Shown: positions 57,711 through 64,000 of the stretch, piece by piece
How the letters are laid out: the number at the start of each line of letters is the position of its first letter
Numbering within the stretch: position 1 is the first letter of the stretch
From: an uncultured Planococcus sp.
Lineage (GTDB): Bacteria; Bacillota; Bacilli; Bacillales_A; Planococcaceae
Assembly (NCBI GenBank): GCA_947493585.1
Contig: CANLRI010000005.1
Location: 62,001-126,000, forward strand
DNA length: 64,000 nt
Reading direction: 5' to 3'
Program-made: the position numbers and the translations under genes
The notes under the pieces: model-generated
The model's database searches: none
What the model was told of the DNA's origin: nothing
What the model saw: only the letters and a program-made list of their open reading frames with translations

Positions 57711-57836
57711 ATGATTGAGAACGTAGTCGAATTCTTCAAGAACTTGCCCCCGAAACAGTGTGCCACTTGCGGAGAGAAAATCGAAGAGCAGCACGAGTGC
57801 TACGGCAATCACTGCCAGACCTGCAACGAAATCTAA
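57711..57836 (+). CDS. yhfH: YhfH-like zinc-ribbon small protein
   Basis: A 41-residue protein. MIENVVEFFKNLPPKQCATCG opens it, and a second cysteine pair (CYGNHCQTC) completes a four-cysteine zinc-ribbon pattern. The NLPPK-C-x-x-C start and the length match B. subtilis YhfH, a widely conserved tiny protein of unknown function next to lplJ (yhfJ), as here. ATG follows AAAGGAG by 9 nt, and a terminator follows. Confidence 0.8.
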   Translation: MIENVVEFFKNLPPKQCATCGEKIEEQHECYGNHCQTCNEI

Positions 57837-57841
57837 ACAGA

Positions 57842-57878
57842 CAAAACGGCCGGAGAAATTCTCCGGCCGTTTTTTTTG
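57842..57878. terminator. bidirectional terminator
   Basis: ACGGCCGGAGAA / TTCTCCGGCCGT is flanked by a short A-run and a long T-run, after yhfH and before the convergent lipoprotein gene. Confidence 0.85.
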
Positions 57879-57921
57879 TGCGTTTCATCTCAACTGTTGT
57901 GCAACACAGCAGCGGTAACAA

Positions 57922-58374
57922 TCAATGCCCCATCTTTTCCATGGCATCCGAGTCATCACTATCGTCGGGCACGATTGATTCAGGATTTGGGTCGCCTGCT
58001 GTCAATTCCATTTTCGGCATGACATGCATGCGGCGGGCCGTCGTATGGGCTTGGACATAGTACAGTCCTTCTTCTTCTACAGTCCAGCTCTGTTCGTACA
58101 CTCCGTCTTGTGTATGGCTTGCTTCCAGCATCTCGCTATTCTCACGATCTCCCGATTGCCATACTTCAAAGACCACTTCGTCTGCATCTTCTACCGCTTC
58201 TGTGCCTTGTGTCACCGTAGCCGATAGCAGTACTTCTTCGCCCGGGTCTGCGGTTTCTTCAGTATTGAACTCGACTTCCACTTCTTGCGGCATCTCGCCA
58301 GCACCAGCTGATGAATCTTCTTCGCCGCACGCTGCCAACAACAGCACCAGCATAAGCGCAATCCATTTTTTCAT
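57922..58374 (-). CDS. YtkA-like lipoprotein
   Basis: A 150-residue predicted lipoprotein: signal peptide MKKWIALMLVLLLAAC with lipobox LAAC (Cys16), then an acidic linker. An immunoglobulin-like domain of the YtkA/FixH type follows (about 30-125; VLLSATVTQGTEAVEDADEVVFEVW, QSWTVEEEGLYYVQAHTTARRMH). The tail is Asp/Met/His-rich (SDAMEKMGH). Such domains are found near copper and oxidase-assembly proteins, and the terminal Met-His residues could bind metal, though this is an inference. It would be a substrate of Lgt. Confidence 0.82.
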   Translation of the reverse strand: MKKWIALMLVLLLAACGEEDSSAGAGEMPQEVEVEFNTEETADPGEEVLLSATVTQGTEAVEDADEVVFEVWQSGDRENSEMLEASHTQDGVYEQSWTVEEEGLYYVQAHTTARRMHVMPKMELTAGDPNPESIVPDDSDDSDAMEKMGH

Positions 58375-58429
58375 GTAATTTCCTCCTCACAATGGGCACA
58401 TATTTTCCACACTGCCCTCTTTTTTTTTA

Positions 58430-58475
58430 TTCATAGAGAAAACGCCGCCACAGATGACTGCTGAGCGGCGTTTCA
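58430..58475 (-). terminator. possible terminator after hemH
   Basis: AACGCCGC / GCGGCGTT around an 18-nt loop is followed by TTCTC on the minus strand. The tail is poor in T, so efficiency is doubtful. Confidence 0.4.
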
Positions 58476-58523
58476 GTAACGGTTTATTGGGTAAAATCTA
58501 GCATCCTAAACGATTGGCCAGGA

Positions 58524-59453
58524 TCAGTTTTCGTTTAATTTATTCAAGACGACATTGGCCATTCCATCGATAAACAACGGATCTACGTTTGGCATTTCGG
58601 GACGGCGGTATGTTGCGCCGATTTCATCGCAGACGATTTTGCATTCGTAATCGTTGTCGTACAATACTTCCAAATGGTCTGTGATAAAGCCCACTGGCGT
58701 GTAAACGAAAGAAGTATAGCCTTTTTCTTCATGCAAATCACGCGTCAAATCCTGGACATCCGGTCCGATCCACGGTTCCGGCGTCTGCCCAGCACTTTGC
58801 CAACCGATTTCGTAGTTTTCGACACCTGCCGCTTGAGCAATCAAGTCAGCCGTTTCTTTCAATTGATCCGGGTACGGGTCGCCGTTTGCGATGATCTTCT
58901 CCGGCAAGGAATGCGCAGAGACGATCAGGCAAGATTTCGCGCGTTCTTCTTCCGACATTTCAGCAAACGCCGCGCTCACTTTCTCGGACCAGAACTGGAT
59001 GAATTTCGGCTCTGTGTACCAGCTTTCTACAGAAGTGAGTTTGATGCCAAGTTTGTCAGCCGTTTCTTTCGCGCGGCCGTTGTAGGACTTAACAGAGAAT
59101 GTTGAGAAATGCGGCGCGAGAACGATTGAAATTGCTTCTTCAATGCCGTCTTTTTTCATTTCTTCTACGCCGTCTTCCACGAATGGCTCGATGTGCTTCA
59201 AACCGAGGTACATTTTAAATTCGATCTCGTCCTGCAGTTCGTTCAGGCGTTTGCACAAGCCGTTTGCCTGGTCTTCGGTGATTCTAGCTAGCGGTGAAAT
59301 GCCGCCGATTGCCTTGTAGCGATCTTTCAAGTCTTGCAACGCTTCTTCACTCGGCTTGCGGCCGCGGCGAATATGCGTGTAATAGCGCTCGATATCATCT
59401 TCAGAATAAGGCGTGCCATACGCCATCACCAATAATCCCATTGTCTTTTTCAT
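58524..59453 (-). CDS. hemH: ferrochelatase (coproporphyrin III type)
   Basis: A 309-residue metal chelatase inserting iron. In Gram-positives it makes coprohaem from coproporphyrin III (CpfC). The metal/active-site His is in [11 protein letters not shown] and the catalytic Glu in the conserved [14 protein letters not shown] segment. [20 protein letters not shown] is the usual opening. ATG at 59451-59453 follows GAGGTGAT; the longer form by three codons is less likely. It lies 24 nt after hemE. The hemY/cgoX gene that usually follows in Bacillus is not next to it. Confidence 0.96.
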   Translation of the reverse strand: MKKTMGLLVMAYGTPYSEDDIERYYTHIRRGRKPSEEALQDLKDRYKAIGGISPLARITEDQANGLCKRLNELQDEIEFKMYLGLKHIEPFVEDGVEEMKKDGIEEAISIVLAPHFSTFSVKSYNGRAKETADKLGIKLTSVESWYTEPKFIQFWSEKVSAAFAEMSEEERAKSCLIVSAHSLPEKIIANGDPYPDQLKETADLIAQAAGVENYEIGWQSAGQTPEPWIGPDVQDLTRDLHEEKGYTSFVYTPVGFITDHLEVLYDNDYECKIVCDEIGATYRRPEMPNVDPLFIDGMANVVLNKLNEN

Positions 59454-59477
59454 CACAATCACCTCGTCAAAAGTTTG

Positions 59478-60521
59478 TTAGTTCTGTTTTTTGTATGCTG
59501 CACTGTATTCATGGACAAATGCCGTCAGACGCTTCAGCGTATCCGGCTGCACTTCAGGGAAGACCCCGTGCCCAAGGTTGAAGATATAGCCATCATTTTG
59601 CATGCCCATATCCAAAATTCGTTTGGTGCGTTCTTCAATGACAGACCAATCCGCCAGTAAATAAGACGGGTCGAAATTGCCCATCAAGGCTTTTGTCAAT
59701 CCACGGTCACGCGCTTCTGCGATCGGCAAACGCCAATCCAAGCCAACGACATCGACCGGCAGTTCATGCCATTCATTTGCTAAATGGCTTGCCCCGACGC
59801 CAAAAATTGTCATCGGCACGCCTTCTTCTCCGATTTCCTTGAAGATGCGGTCCATGACCGGTTTGATGAAGATGCGGTAATCTTCCACATTCAACGCGCC
59901 GACCCATGAGTCAAAAATCTGGATCGCTTTTGCACCGGCATGGATCTGTGCTTTGACGTAAGGAATGATCGTATCTGCCAGTTTGTCCATAAGCGCGAAC
60001 CACATTTCCGGTTCTGATACCATCATCGCTTTCGTTTTGTTATAGCTCTTCGAAGGGCCGCCTTCGATCATATAGCTCGCGAGCGTAAATGGCGCACCGG
60101 AAAATCCGATAAGCGGCACATTCAATTGCTCTTCAGTCAAAATCTTGATTGTCTTCAGCACATAATCAACATCCTGCTCAGGATTGATTTCCCCGAGACG
60201 GTCGATGTCCGCTTTCGTGCGGATCGGATTGCTGATGACTGGCCCAATGCCTGCCTTGATCTTGACGTCCACCCCGATGGCTGGAAGCGGTGTCACGATA
60301 TCTTTGTAAAGAATCGCTGCATCGACATCGTATTGGTCGACAGGCAGCTTCGTGACATAAGCGCAAAGTTCAGGCTGGTGCGTGATTTCTTCCAATGAAT
60401 ATTTTTCTTTGATCTTGCGGTATTCCGGCTGTGAACGCCCAGCCTGGCGCATATACCATACCGGCACATGGTCGGTCTTCTCCCCGCGCGCTGCGCGCAG
60501 GTACGTATCGTTAAAAGTCAT
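59478..60521 (-). CDS. hemE: uroporphyrinogen decarboxylase
   Basis: A 347-residue cytoplasmic enzyme converting uroporphyrinogen III to coproporphyrinogen III. The first signature [12 protein letters not shown] with catalytic arginine is at 20-31. [17 protein letters not shown] and the conserved Asp of [14 protein letters not shown] are present. It is followed by hemH, so the two form a haem operon with a leader containing a palindrome. Expression from a good sigma-A promoter is predicted. Confidence 0.97.
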   Translation of the reverse strand: MTFNDTYLRAARGEKTDHVPVWYMRQAGRSQPEYRKIKEKYSLEEITHQPELCAYVTKLPVDQYDVDAAILYKDIVTPLPAIGVDVKIKAGIGPVISNPIRTKADIDRLGEINPEQDVDYVLKTIKILTEEQLNVPLIGFSGAPFTLASYMIEGGPSKSYNKTKAMMVSEPEMWFALMDKLADTIIPYVKAQIHAGAKAIQIFDSWVGALNVEDYRIFIKPVMDRIFKEIGEEGVPMTIFGVGASHLANEWHELPVDVVGLDWRLPIAEARDRGLTKALMGNFDPSYLLADWSVIEERTKRILDMGMQNDGYIFNLGHGVFPEVQPDTLKRLTAFVHEYSAAYKKQN

Positions 60522-60572
60522 GAATTAGTCATCCCTTCAGTCTTTGCGGCTATAGTGTATCCTTCATTATCC

Positions 60573-60587
60573 GTCTATACTATAGAC
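60573..60587. promoter_or_regulatory. palindrome in the hemE leader (candidate operator)
   Basis: GTCTATA-C-TATAGAC is a perfect 7-bp palindrome around one base, about 6 nt downstream of the predicted hemE transcription start. It does not fit the Fur or PerR consensus, and the regulator is unknown. Confidence 0.5.
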
Positions 60588-60599
60588 TCTCCGCCCCTT

Positions 60600-60628
60600 A
60601 TTGTATAGAATCCGGCGGCAATTGTCAT
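60600..60628 (-). promoter_or_regulatory. sigma-A promoter of hemEH
   Basis: Minus strand: ATGACA (60623-60628, one mismatch to TTGACA), a 17-nt spacer, then TACAAT (60600-60605). Confidence 0.65.
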
Positions 60629-60741
60629 AAATTAGACCCGATTGCCTTCACTGATTTGACACCTTCTGTTTCAAGCAACGGAATTTAGGGAAAAGTGGGG
60701 TAGCAATTCAAAATGGATTCTGATGATTAGGAGGCTTTTTA

Positions 60742-61278
60742 ATGAATGTTTATATGACAACAGGAACTTATGAATTCATGAAAAAAATGCGTGAAAAGCA
60801 TGCTGATGAAACAATGGTGTTGATGCAAGGCGAAAACACGACTTTGCTATTGCACGAAACTGATGGAAAATCGCTTTTCCAAACCCCCCGCCGCTATGAA
60901 GTGGTCGATGGCACCGGCGAGTTCCGTGAAAAAGGATTTTTCGTTATGAATAACATCCCAGTTGCCGATGAAGGGCGCCCAGTTTTTGAGCACCGCTTTA
61001 AGAACCGCGCCGGCGCAATCGAAAACGAACCTGGATATGTCGCTTTTCGCGTCTTGCGGCCGCTCGACTCCGACACCTACGTCGTATTGACCGAATGGGA
61101 ATCACCGGCATTCTATGAAAAATGGAAAGAATCGCAAGCTTTCGCTAAAGCACATGCAGAAAAACCGCAGCAAGAAGTTGAAAAACCGCAGCAAGAAGTT
61201 GAAAAACCGCGTGCCAATATCTTCTCCGGTTCTTCTTATGTCACTATGTATAAAGCAAAACCCGAAGAAGACGAGTAA
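60742..61278 (+). CDS. HmoB-like haem-degrading monooxygenase (ABM domain)
   Basis: A 178-residue protein whose C-terminal half is an antibiotic-biosynthesis-monooxygenase (ABM) fold of the IsdG/HmoB type (FEHRFKNRAGAIENEPGYVAFRVLRPLDSDTYVVLTEWESPAFYEKWKESQAFAKAH). It has the Asn, Trp and His expected to hold haem. The N-terminal half is the extra domain seen in B. subtilis HmoB (YhgC). Before the last 20 residues a 21-bp unit is repeated (EKPQQEV twice, then EKP). It is divergent from hemEH, so haem synthesis and breakdown are neighbours. ATG follows TAGGAGGC. Confidence 0.85.
   Translation: MNVYMTTGTYEFMKKMREKHADETMVLMQGENTTLLLHETDGKSLFQTPRRYEVVDGTGEFREKGFFVMNNIPVADEGRPVFEHRFKNRAGAIENEPGYVAFRVLRPLDSDTYVVLTEWESPAFYEKWKESQAFAKAHAEKPQQEVEKPQQEVEKPRANIFSGSSYVTMYKAKPEEDE
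61159..61210 (+). repeat. tandem 21-bp repeat inside the haem monooxygenase gene
   Basis: Two exact 21-bp units (61159-61179 and 61180-61200) and a partial third (61201-61210), encoding EKPQQEV twice and EKP. The period is a multiple of 3, so copy-number change keeps the frame. Confidence 0.9.
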
Positions 61279-61283
61279 TCAAC

Positions 61284-61307
61284 GGCCGGCTAGCCCGGCT
61301 GTTTTTT
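61284..61307 (+). terminator. terminator of the haem monooxygenase gene
   Basis: GCCGG / CCGGC with a 5-nt loop is followed by GTTTTTTAT on the plus strand. A TATAAT at 61311-61316 just beyond may serve the next gene, but I see no good -35. Confidence 0.6.
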
Positions 61308-61345
61308 ATGTATAATAGAAGAAACCTGTTTAGGAGGAACATCCA

Positions 61346-62344
61346 TTGGTATTCATTTATTTTTTGCTGGCTGCAGCAGTCACCGTGTTTGCTGCCATTA
61401 AACTATCCCAGTATGCTGATGTCATCAGTGAAAAATCAGCGATGGGCGGCATGATGGTAGGTACACTTTTACTTGCCGGCGCCACATCGCTCCCCGAGAT
61501 CTCCACAAGTTTTTCTGCTGCCGCAATCGGCAATGCCGATATCGCAGTCGGCAATATGATTGGCTCGAATTTGTTTAATTTATTTATTTTGGCAGGATTC
61601 GACTTGCTACTGAACCGACGCCGCATGCTCGAGCGTGCATCCAAAGACCATACTTACTCTTCTCTGCTCGGCATCTTTTTGACCGTGCTATTGCTCTTGG
61701 CATTATGGCTGCGCACCGATGTTACGGTCCTTGGGATCGGCCTCGATTCGTTGGCGATCGGCCTCACCTATGTGATCGGTATGGTGATCATCAATAAATT
61801 GCCGAACTTGGATACCATCGATATGGATGATGAGCCAGTCGATGCCAAGGCACCGAAAAATCCAAGCGCCCATCTATCACCAAAACACGCGGGCATTCGC
61901 TTCGCCATTGTGGCCCTGGTCATCATGGCAGCAGGAACTGCCCTGTCCATCACGGGTGATGAAATTGCGGTCGTGACAGGAATCGGTTCCAGCTTTGTCG
62001 GCAGTTTCCTGGTGGCCGCGGCCACTTCCTTGCCGGAAGCAATTTCTGTTTTCGTCGCGCTCCGCCTGTCGAATGTCAATATGGCAGTCGGTGCTGTCCT
62101 CGGAAGCAATATCTTCAACATGGTCATCTTGGCATTGTCAGACCCTATTTACGTAGAGGGGTCGATTCTTGCTGAAGTATCAGGTGCCAACTTTATCATT
62201 GCCACTGCCGTGCTCATCATGAGCGTATTGATCATGTTCTCACTCTACAGACCAAAGACTGCTTCCACCTGGGCGTATAGCCTGCCGTCCATTTTGGTTA
62301 TCATTATTTATTTCGTCGCTTCTTATCTCAATTTCACTTACTGA
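61346..62344 (+). CDS. CaCA family sodium/calcium-type antiporter
   Basis: A 332-residue membrane protein with ten transmembrane segments in two homologous halves (NCX domains). Each half has the alpha-repeat ion-binding motif: GATSLPEISTSFSAAAIGNADIAVGNMIGSNLFNL near 46-80 and ATSLPEAISVFVALRLSNVNMAVGAVLGSNIFNM near 229-262. A soluble loop (about 160-185) joins them. It exchanges cations, probably Ca2+ for Na+ or H+, in the YrbG group. The start is TTG at 61346 with TAGGAGGA 8 nt upstream. It is monocistronic. Confidence 0.92.
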   Translation: MVFIYFLLAAAVTVFAAIKLSQYADVISEKSAMGGMMVGTLLLAGATSLPEISTSFSAAAIGNADIAVGNMIGSNLFNLFILAGFDLLLNRRRMLERASKDHTYSSLLGIFLTVLLLLALWLRTDVTVLGIGLDSLAIGLTYVIGMVIINKLPNLDTIDMDDEPVDAKAPKNPSAHLSPKHAGIRFAIVALVIMAAGTALSITGDEIAVVTGIGSSFVGSFLVAAATSLPEAISVFVALRLSNVNMAVGAVLGSNIFNMVILALSDPIYVEGSILAEVSGANFIIATAVLIMSVLIMFSLYRPKTASTWAYSLPSILVIIIYFVASYLNFTY

Positions 62345-62345
62345 C

Positions 62346-62373
62346 AGGACGGGGCTTCCCCGTTCTGTTTTTT
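62346..62373 (+). terminator. terminator of the antiporter gene
   Basis: AGGACGGGG / CCCCGTTCT with a 3-nt loop is followed by GTTTTTTG on the plus strand. Confidence 0.78.
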
Positions 62374-62422
62374 GCTATGTTAAACTAGAGAAAATGCAGA
62401 AAATTAGGAAGGATATGATCCA

Positions 62423-63589
62423 ATGATTGAGAAGATATTTGCTGAGCTTGATAACGCCTACCCAGAGATGGTGGACATCCGCCGCCACTTGCACATGAAC
62501 CCGGAGCCATCATTCCACGAAACCAAAACTGCTAAATACATCCGTGACTTCTACGAAGAACTCGGTGTCGATATCCGCCATAGCGTTGGAGGCAATGGTG
62601 TCATCGCGACGATCCGCGGCGGGAAACCTGGTAAGACAGTCGCCTTGCGCGCCGATTTTGACGCCCTGCCGATCCAGGACCAGAAAGAAACCAGCTATAA
62701 ATCCACAGTTCCAAACGTCGTCCATGCGTGCGGCCATGACGGCCATACGGCGACCTTGCTCGTTCTCGGTAAAATCCTTTTCAGCCTGCGCGATGAACTG
62801 CCTGGTACGTATGTACTCATTCATCAGCACGCAGAAGAGCTTGCCCCAGGCGGTGCGAAGCCGATGATCGAAGACGGGGCGCTTGATGGAGTCGATGTCA
62901 TCTTCGGCACCCATCTTTGGTCAACGACGCCGTTTGGACGAATTGATTACCGGACTGGCCCCATCATGGCGGCGGCAGACCGCTTTGAAATCACTGTACA
63001 AGGCCGCGGCGGCCACGGTGCGATGCCCCACGAAACCGTTGATGCCGTCGTGACAGGCGCACAGCTCGTGACCAGCCTGCAACAGCTTGTCGCACGCCGT
63101 GTGGACCCGCTCGAATCCGCTGTTTTGACGATCGCATCATTCATTGCAGAGAACCCATTCAATATCATTGCCGACCAATCAAAATTGAACGGAACAGTCA
63201 GATCCTTCACCGAAGAAACTCGCACCCTCATGGAGCAGGAAATGGAGCGCGTCACTAAAGGTACAGCCATCGCGACTAATAGCGACATCGACTTTAAATT
63301 CCATCGGGGCTATCCACCGGTTGTCACTCACGAAAAGGAAACCGAATTCCTGAGAGACCTCGCTGAAGATGTGCCAGGTGTAACTGAAGTTTTCAATTGC
63401 CCGCCACAAATGGGCGGCGAGGATTTCGCCTATTACCTCGAGGAGATTCCGGGGACGTTCTTCTTCACAGGCGCGATGCCGGACGGTGAAGTCTATCCCC
63501 ACCACCACCCGAAATTCGACTTTAAAGAAGAGGCGATGCTGATTGCCGCAAAAACACTTGGCAAAGCTGCTGTCACTTGCCACGAATAA
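62423..63589 (+). CDS. M20 family amidohydrolase/peptidase
   Basis: A 388-residue di-metal hydrolase of the M20D group (aminoacylase, N-acyl amino acid or IAA-amide hydrolase-like; B. subtilis YhaA relatives). Metal ligands are visible as Cys103 and His105 in HACGHDGH, Glu138/139 in HQHAEEL, His163 in GTHLWS, and the distant His near the C-terminus in PHHHPKFDF. A dimerisation domain occupies about 180-295. It is cytoplasmic. The substrate is undetermined. It follows the antiporter gene by 78 nt and ends at a strong terminator. Confidence 0.93.
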   Translation: MIEKIFAELDNAYPEMVDIRRHLHMNPEPSFHETKTAKYIRDFYEELGVDIRHSVGGNGVIATIRGGKPGKTVALRADFDALPIQDQKETSYKSTVPNVVHACGHDGHTATLLVLGKILFSLRDELPGTYVLIHQHAEELAPGGAKPMIEDGALDGVDVIFGTHLWSTTPFGRIDYRTGPIMAAADRFEITVQGRGGHGAMPHETVDAVVTGAQLVTSLQQLVARRVDPLESAVLTIASFIAENPFNIIADQSKLNGTVRSFTEETRTLMEQEMERVTKGTAIATNSDIDFKFHRGYPPVVTHEKETEFLRDLAEDVPGVTEVFNCPPQMGGEDFAYYLEEIPGTFFFTGAMPDGEVYPHHHPKFDFKEEAMLIAAKTLGKAAVTCHE

Positions 63590-63598
63590 ACGACATAG

Positions 63599-63642
63599 CA
63601 AAAGGGCTGGAGAAATTTTCATTTTCTCCAGCCCTTTTTTTA
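63599..63642. terminator. bidirectional terminator
   Basis: AAAAGGGCTGGAGAAA / TTTCTCCAGCCCTTTT with a 10-nt loop is flanked by A- and T-runs, between the M20 gene and the convergent membrane-protein gene. Confidence 0.85.
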
Positions 63643-64000
63643 TTATTTTCGTTTGTTCAGCTGTGCAGATTTTCTTCTGGCGCCAACAAGCGTTACGACC
63701 GAAACGACGGCTATGACTGCCGCGATAAGTAGCGCTGTCACAAACTGGCCCAATGCCAGCAGCAGGATCAATGCCGCTGCAGCCTGAATCAACTGGACCG
63801 CAAGCACCCAATTCCACACCGCTTTTTCGCGGCTATGCGTGCTAAGCGGAAACAATTGGTCCATGCGGAAATGCTGGGACTGATTCAAGCCTTGCCACAA
63901 TTGAATCGTCGAAGCGAACGCCAAGGCCCCAGCAAACAAAGCAATCGCGATTTGGAACGGGATGAGCCAAGCGCCGACCAGGATGATCAGCGTCAAACGC
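63643..64000 (-). CDS. membrane protein of unknown function (5' end outside window)
   Basis: At least 119 codons, open at the window edge, so the true start is probably outside. Four hydrophobic segments are visible (LIILVGAWLIPFQIAIALFA, IALFAGALAFASTIQLW, WNWVLAVQLIQAAAALILLLAL, LLIAAVIAVVSVVTLVGA), then a short basic tail (RRKSAQLNKRK). I do not recognise the family. It converges on the M20 gene and shares the terminator. Confidence 0.65.
   Translation of the reverse strand, partial: RLTLIILVGAWLIPFQIAIALFAGALAFASTIQLWQGLNQSQHFRMDQLFPLSTHSREKAVWNWVLAVQLIQAAAALILLLALGQFVTALLIAAVIAVVSVVTLVGARRKSAQLNKRK

Noticed and set aside
60656..60684. sigma-A promoter of the haem monooxygenase (TTGACA at 60656-60661)
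   Set aside because: The -35 is perfect but no acceptable -10 is found 16-18 nt downstream, so it is not listed as a feature.

Overview
The window is chromosomal DNA from a low-to-mid-GC Gram-positive bacterium of the order Bacillales. I infer Planococcaceae (Planococcus-like) from the protein sequences, frequent TTG/GTG starts behind strong GGAGG sites, and a Bacillus-type tmRNA tag, Crh, CggR, WhiA, CtsR, FadR and LexA toolkit. The genus is an inference, not a proof. Almost all of it is core genome. I see no prophage, insertion sequence, CRISPR array or obvious genomic island.

Layout. 1-5 kb: the start of a 5'-3' exonuclease gene, a BCCT osmolyte transporter, and a short-chain dehydrogenase/aldehyde dehydrogenase pair behind a sigma-B-like promoter. 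5-9.4 kb: tmRNA and its partners smpB, rnr (RNase R), a carboxylesterase and secG. 9.4-17.5 kb: the glycolytic cluster cggR-gap-pgk-tpiA-gpmI-eno on the minus strand. eno is bracketed by two inverted copies of a hairpin-rich dispersed repeat. 17.5-19.4 kb: a small glutaredoxin, a TPM-domain/LemA membrane pair and tRNA-Arg(CCG). 19.5-24 kb: clpP with a CtsR operator, then yvcI-rapZ-glmR-whiA-crh. 24-37 kb: trxB, a TPR protein, the hisZGDBHAF-hisIE operon, and hprK-lgt-yvoD-ppaX-yvoF. 37-44 kb: a cytoplasmic-looking amidase, a YvlB-like protein, uvrA and uvrB. This order follows the Bacillus subtilis hprK-to-clpP region closely.

From about 44 kb the content matches a different part of the B. 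subtilis map (the yhf/yhg region): an IDEAL-domain protein, comK, an unrecognised LexA-box gene, a UbiB-like kinase, enoyl-CoA hydratase, an S9 peptidase, a FadR-box acyl-CoA ligase, a BceRS-AB-type peptide-antibiotic module, lplJ, yhfH, a YtkA-like lipoprotein, hemE-hemH, a HmoB-like haem monooxygenase, a CaCA antiporter, an M20 peptidase and the edge of a membrane-protein gene.

Functional links: tmRNA, SmpB and RNase R form the trans-translation/decay set. CggR, HprK and Crh tie glycolysis to carbon catabolite control. UvrA, UvrB and one small unknown gene share LexA-type boxes. The most interesting novelty candidate is that small unknown gene, which runs convergently into comK with a 4-bp overlap and no terminator between them. 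The inverted composite repeats around eno come next. I found no large undescribed multigene system.
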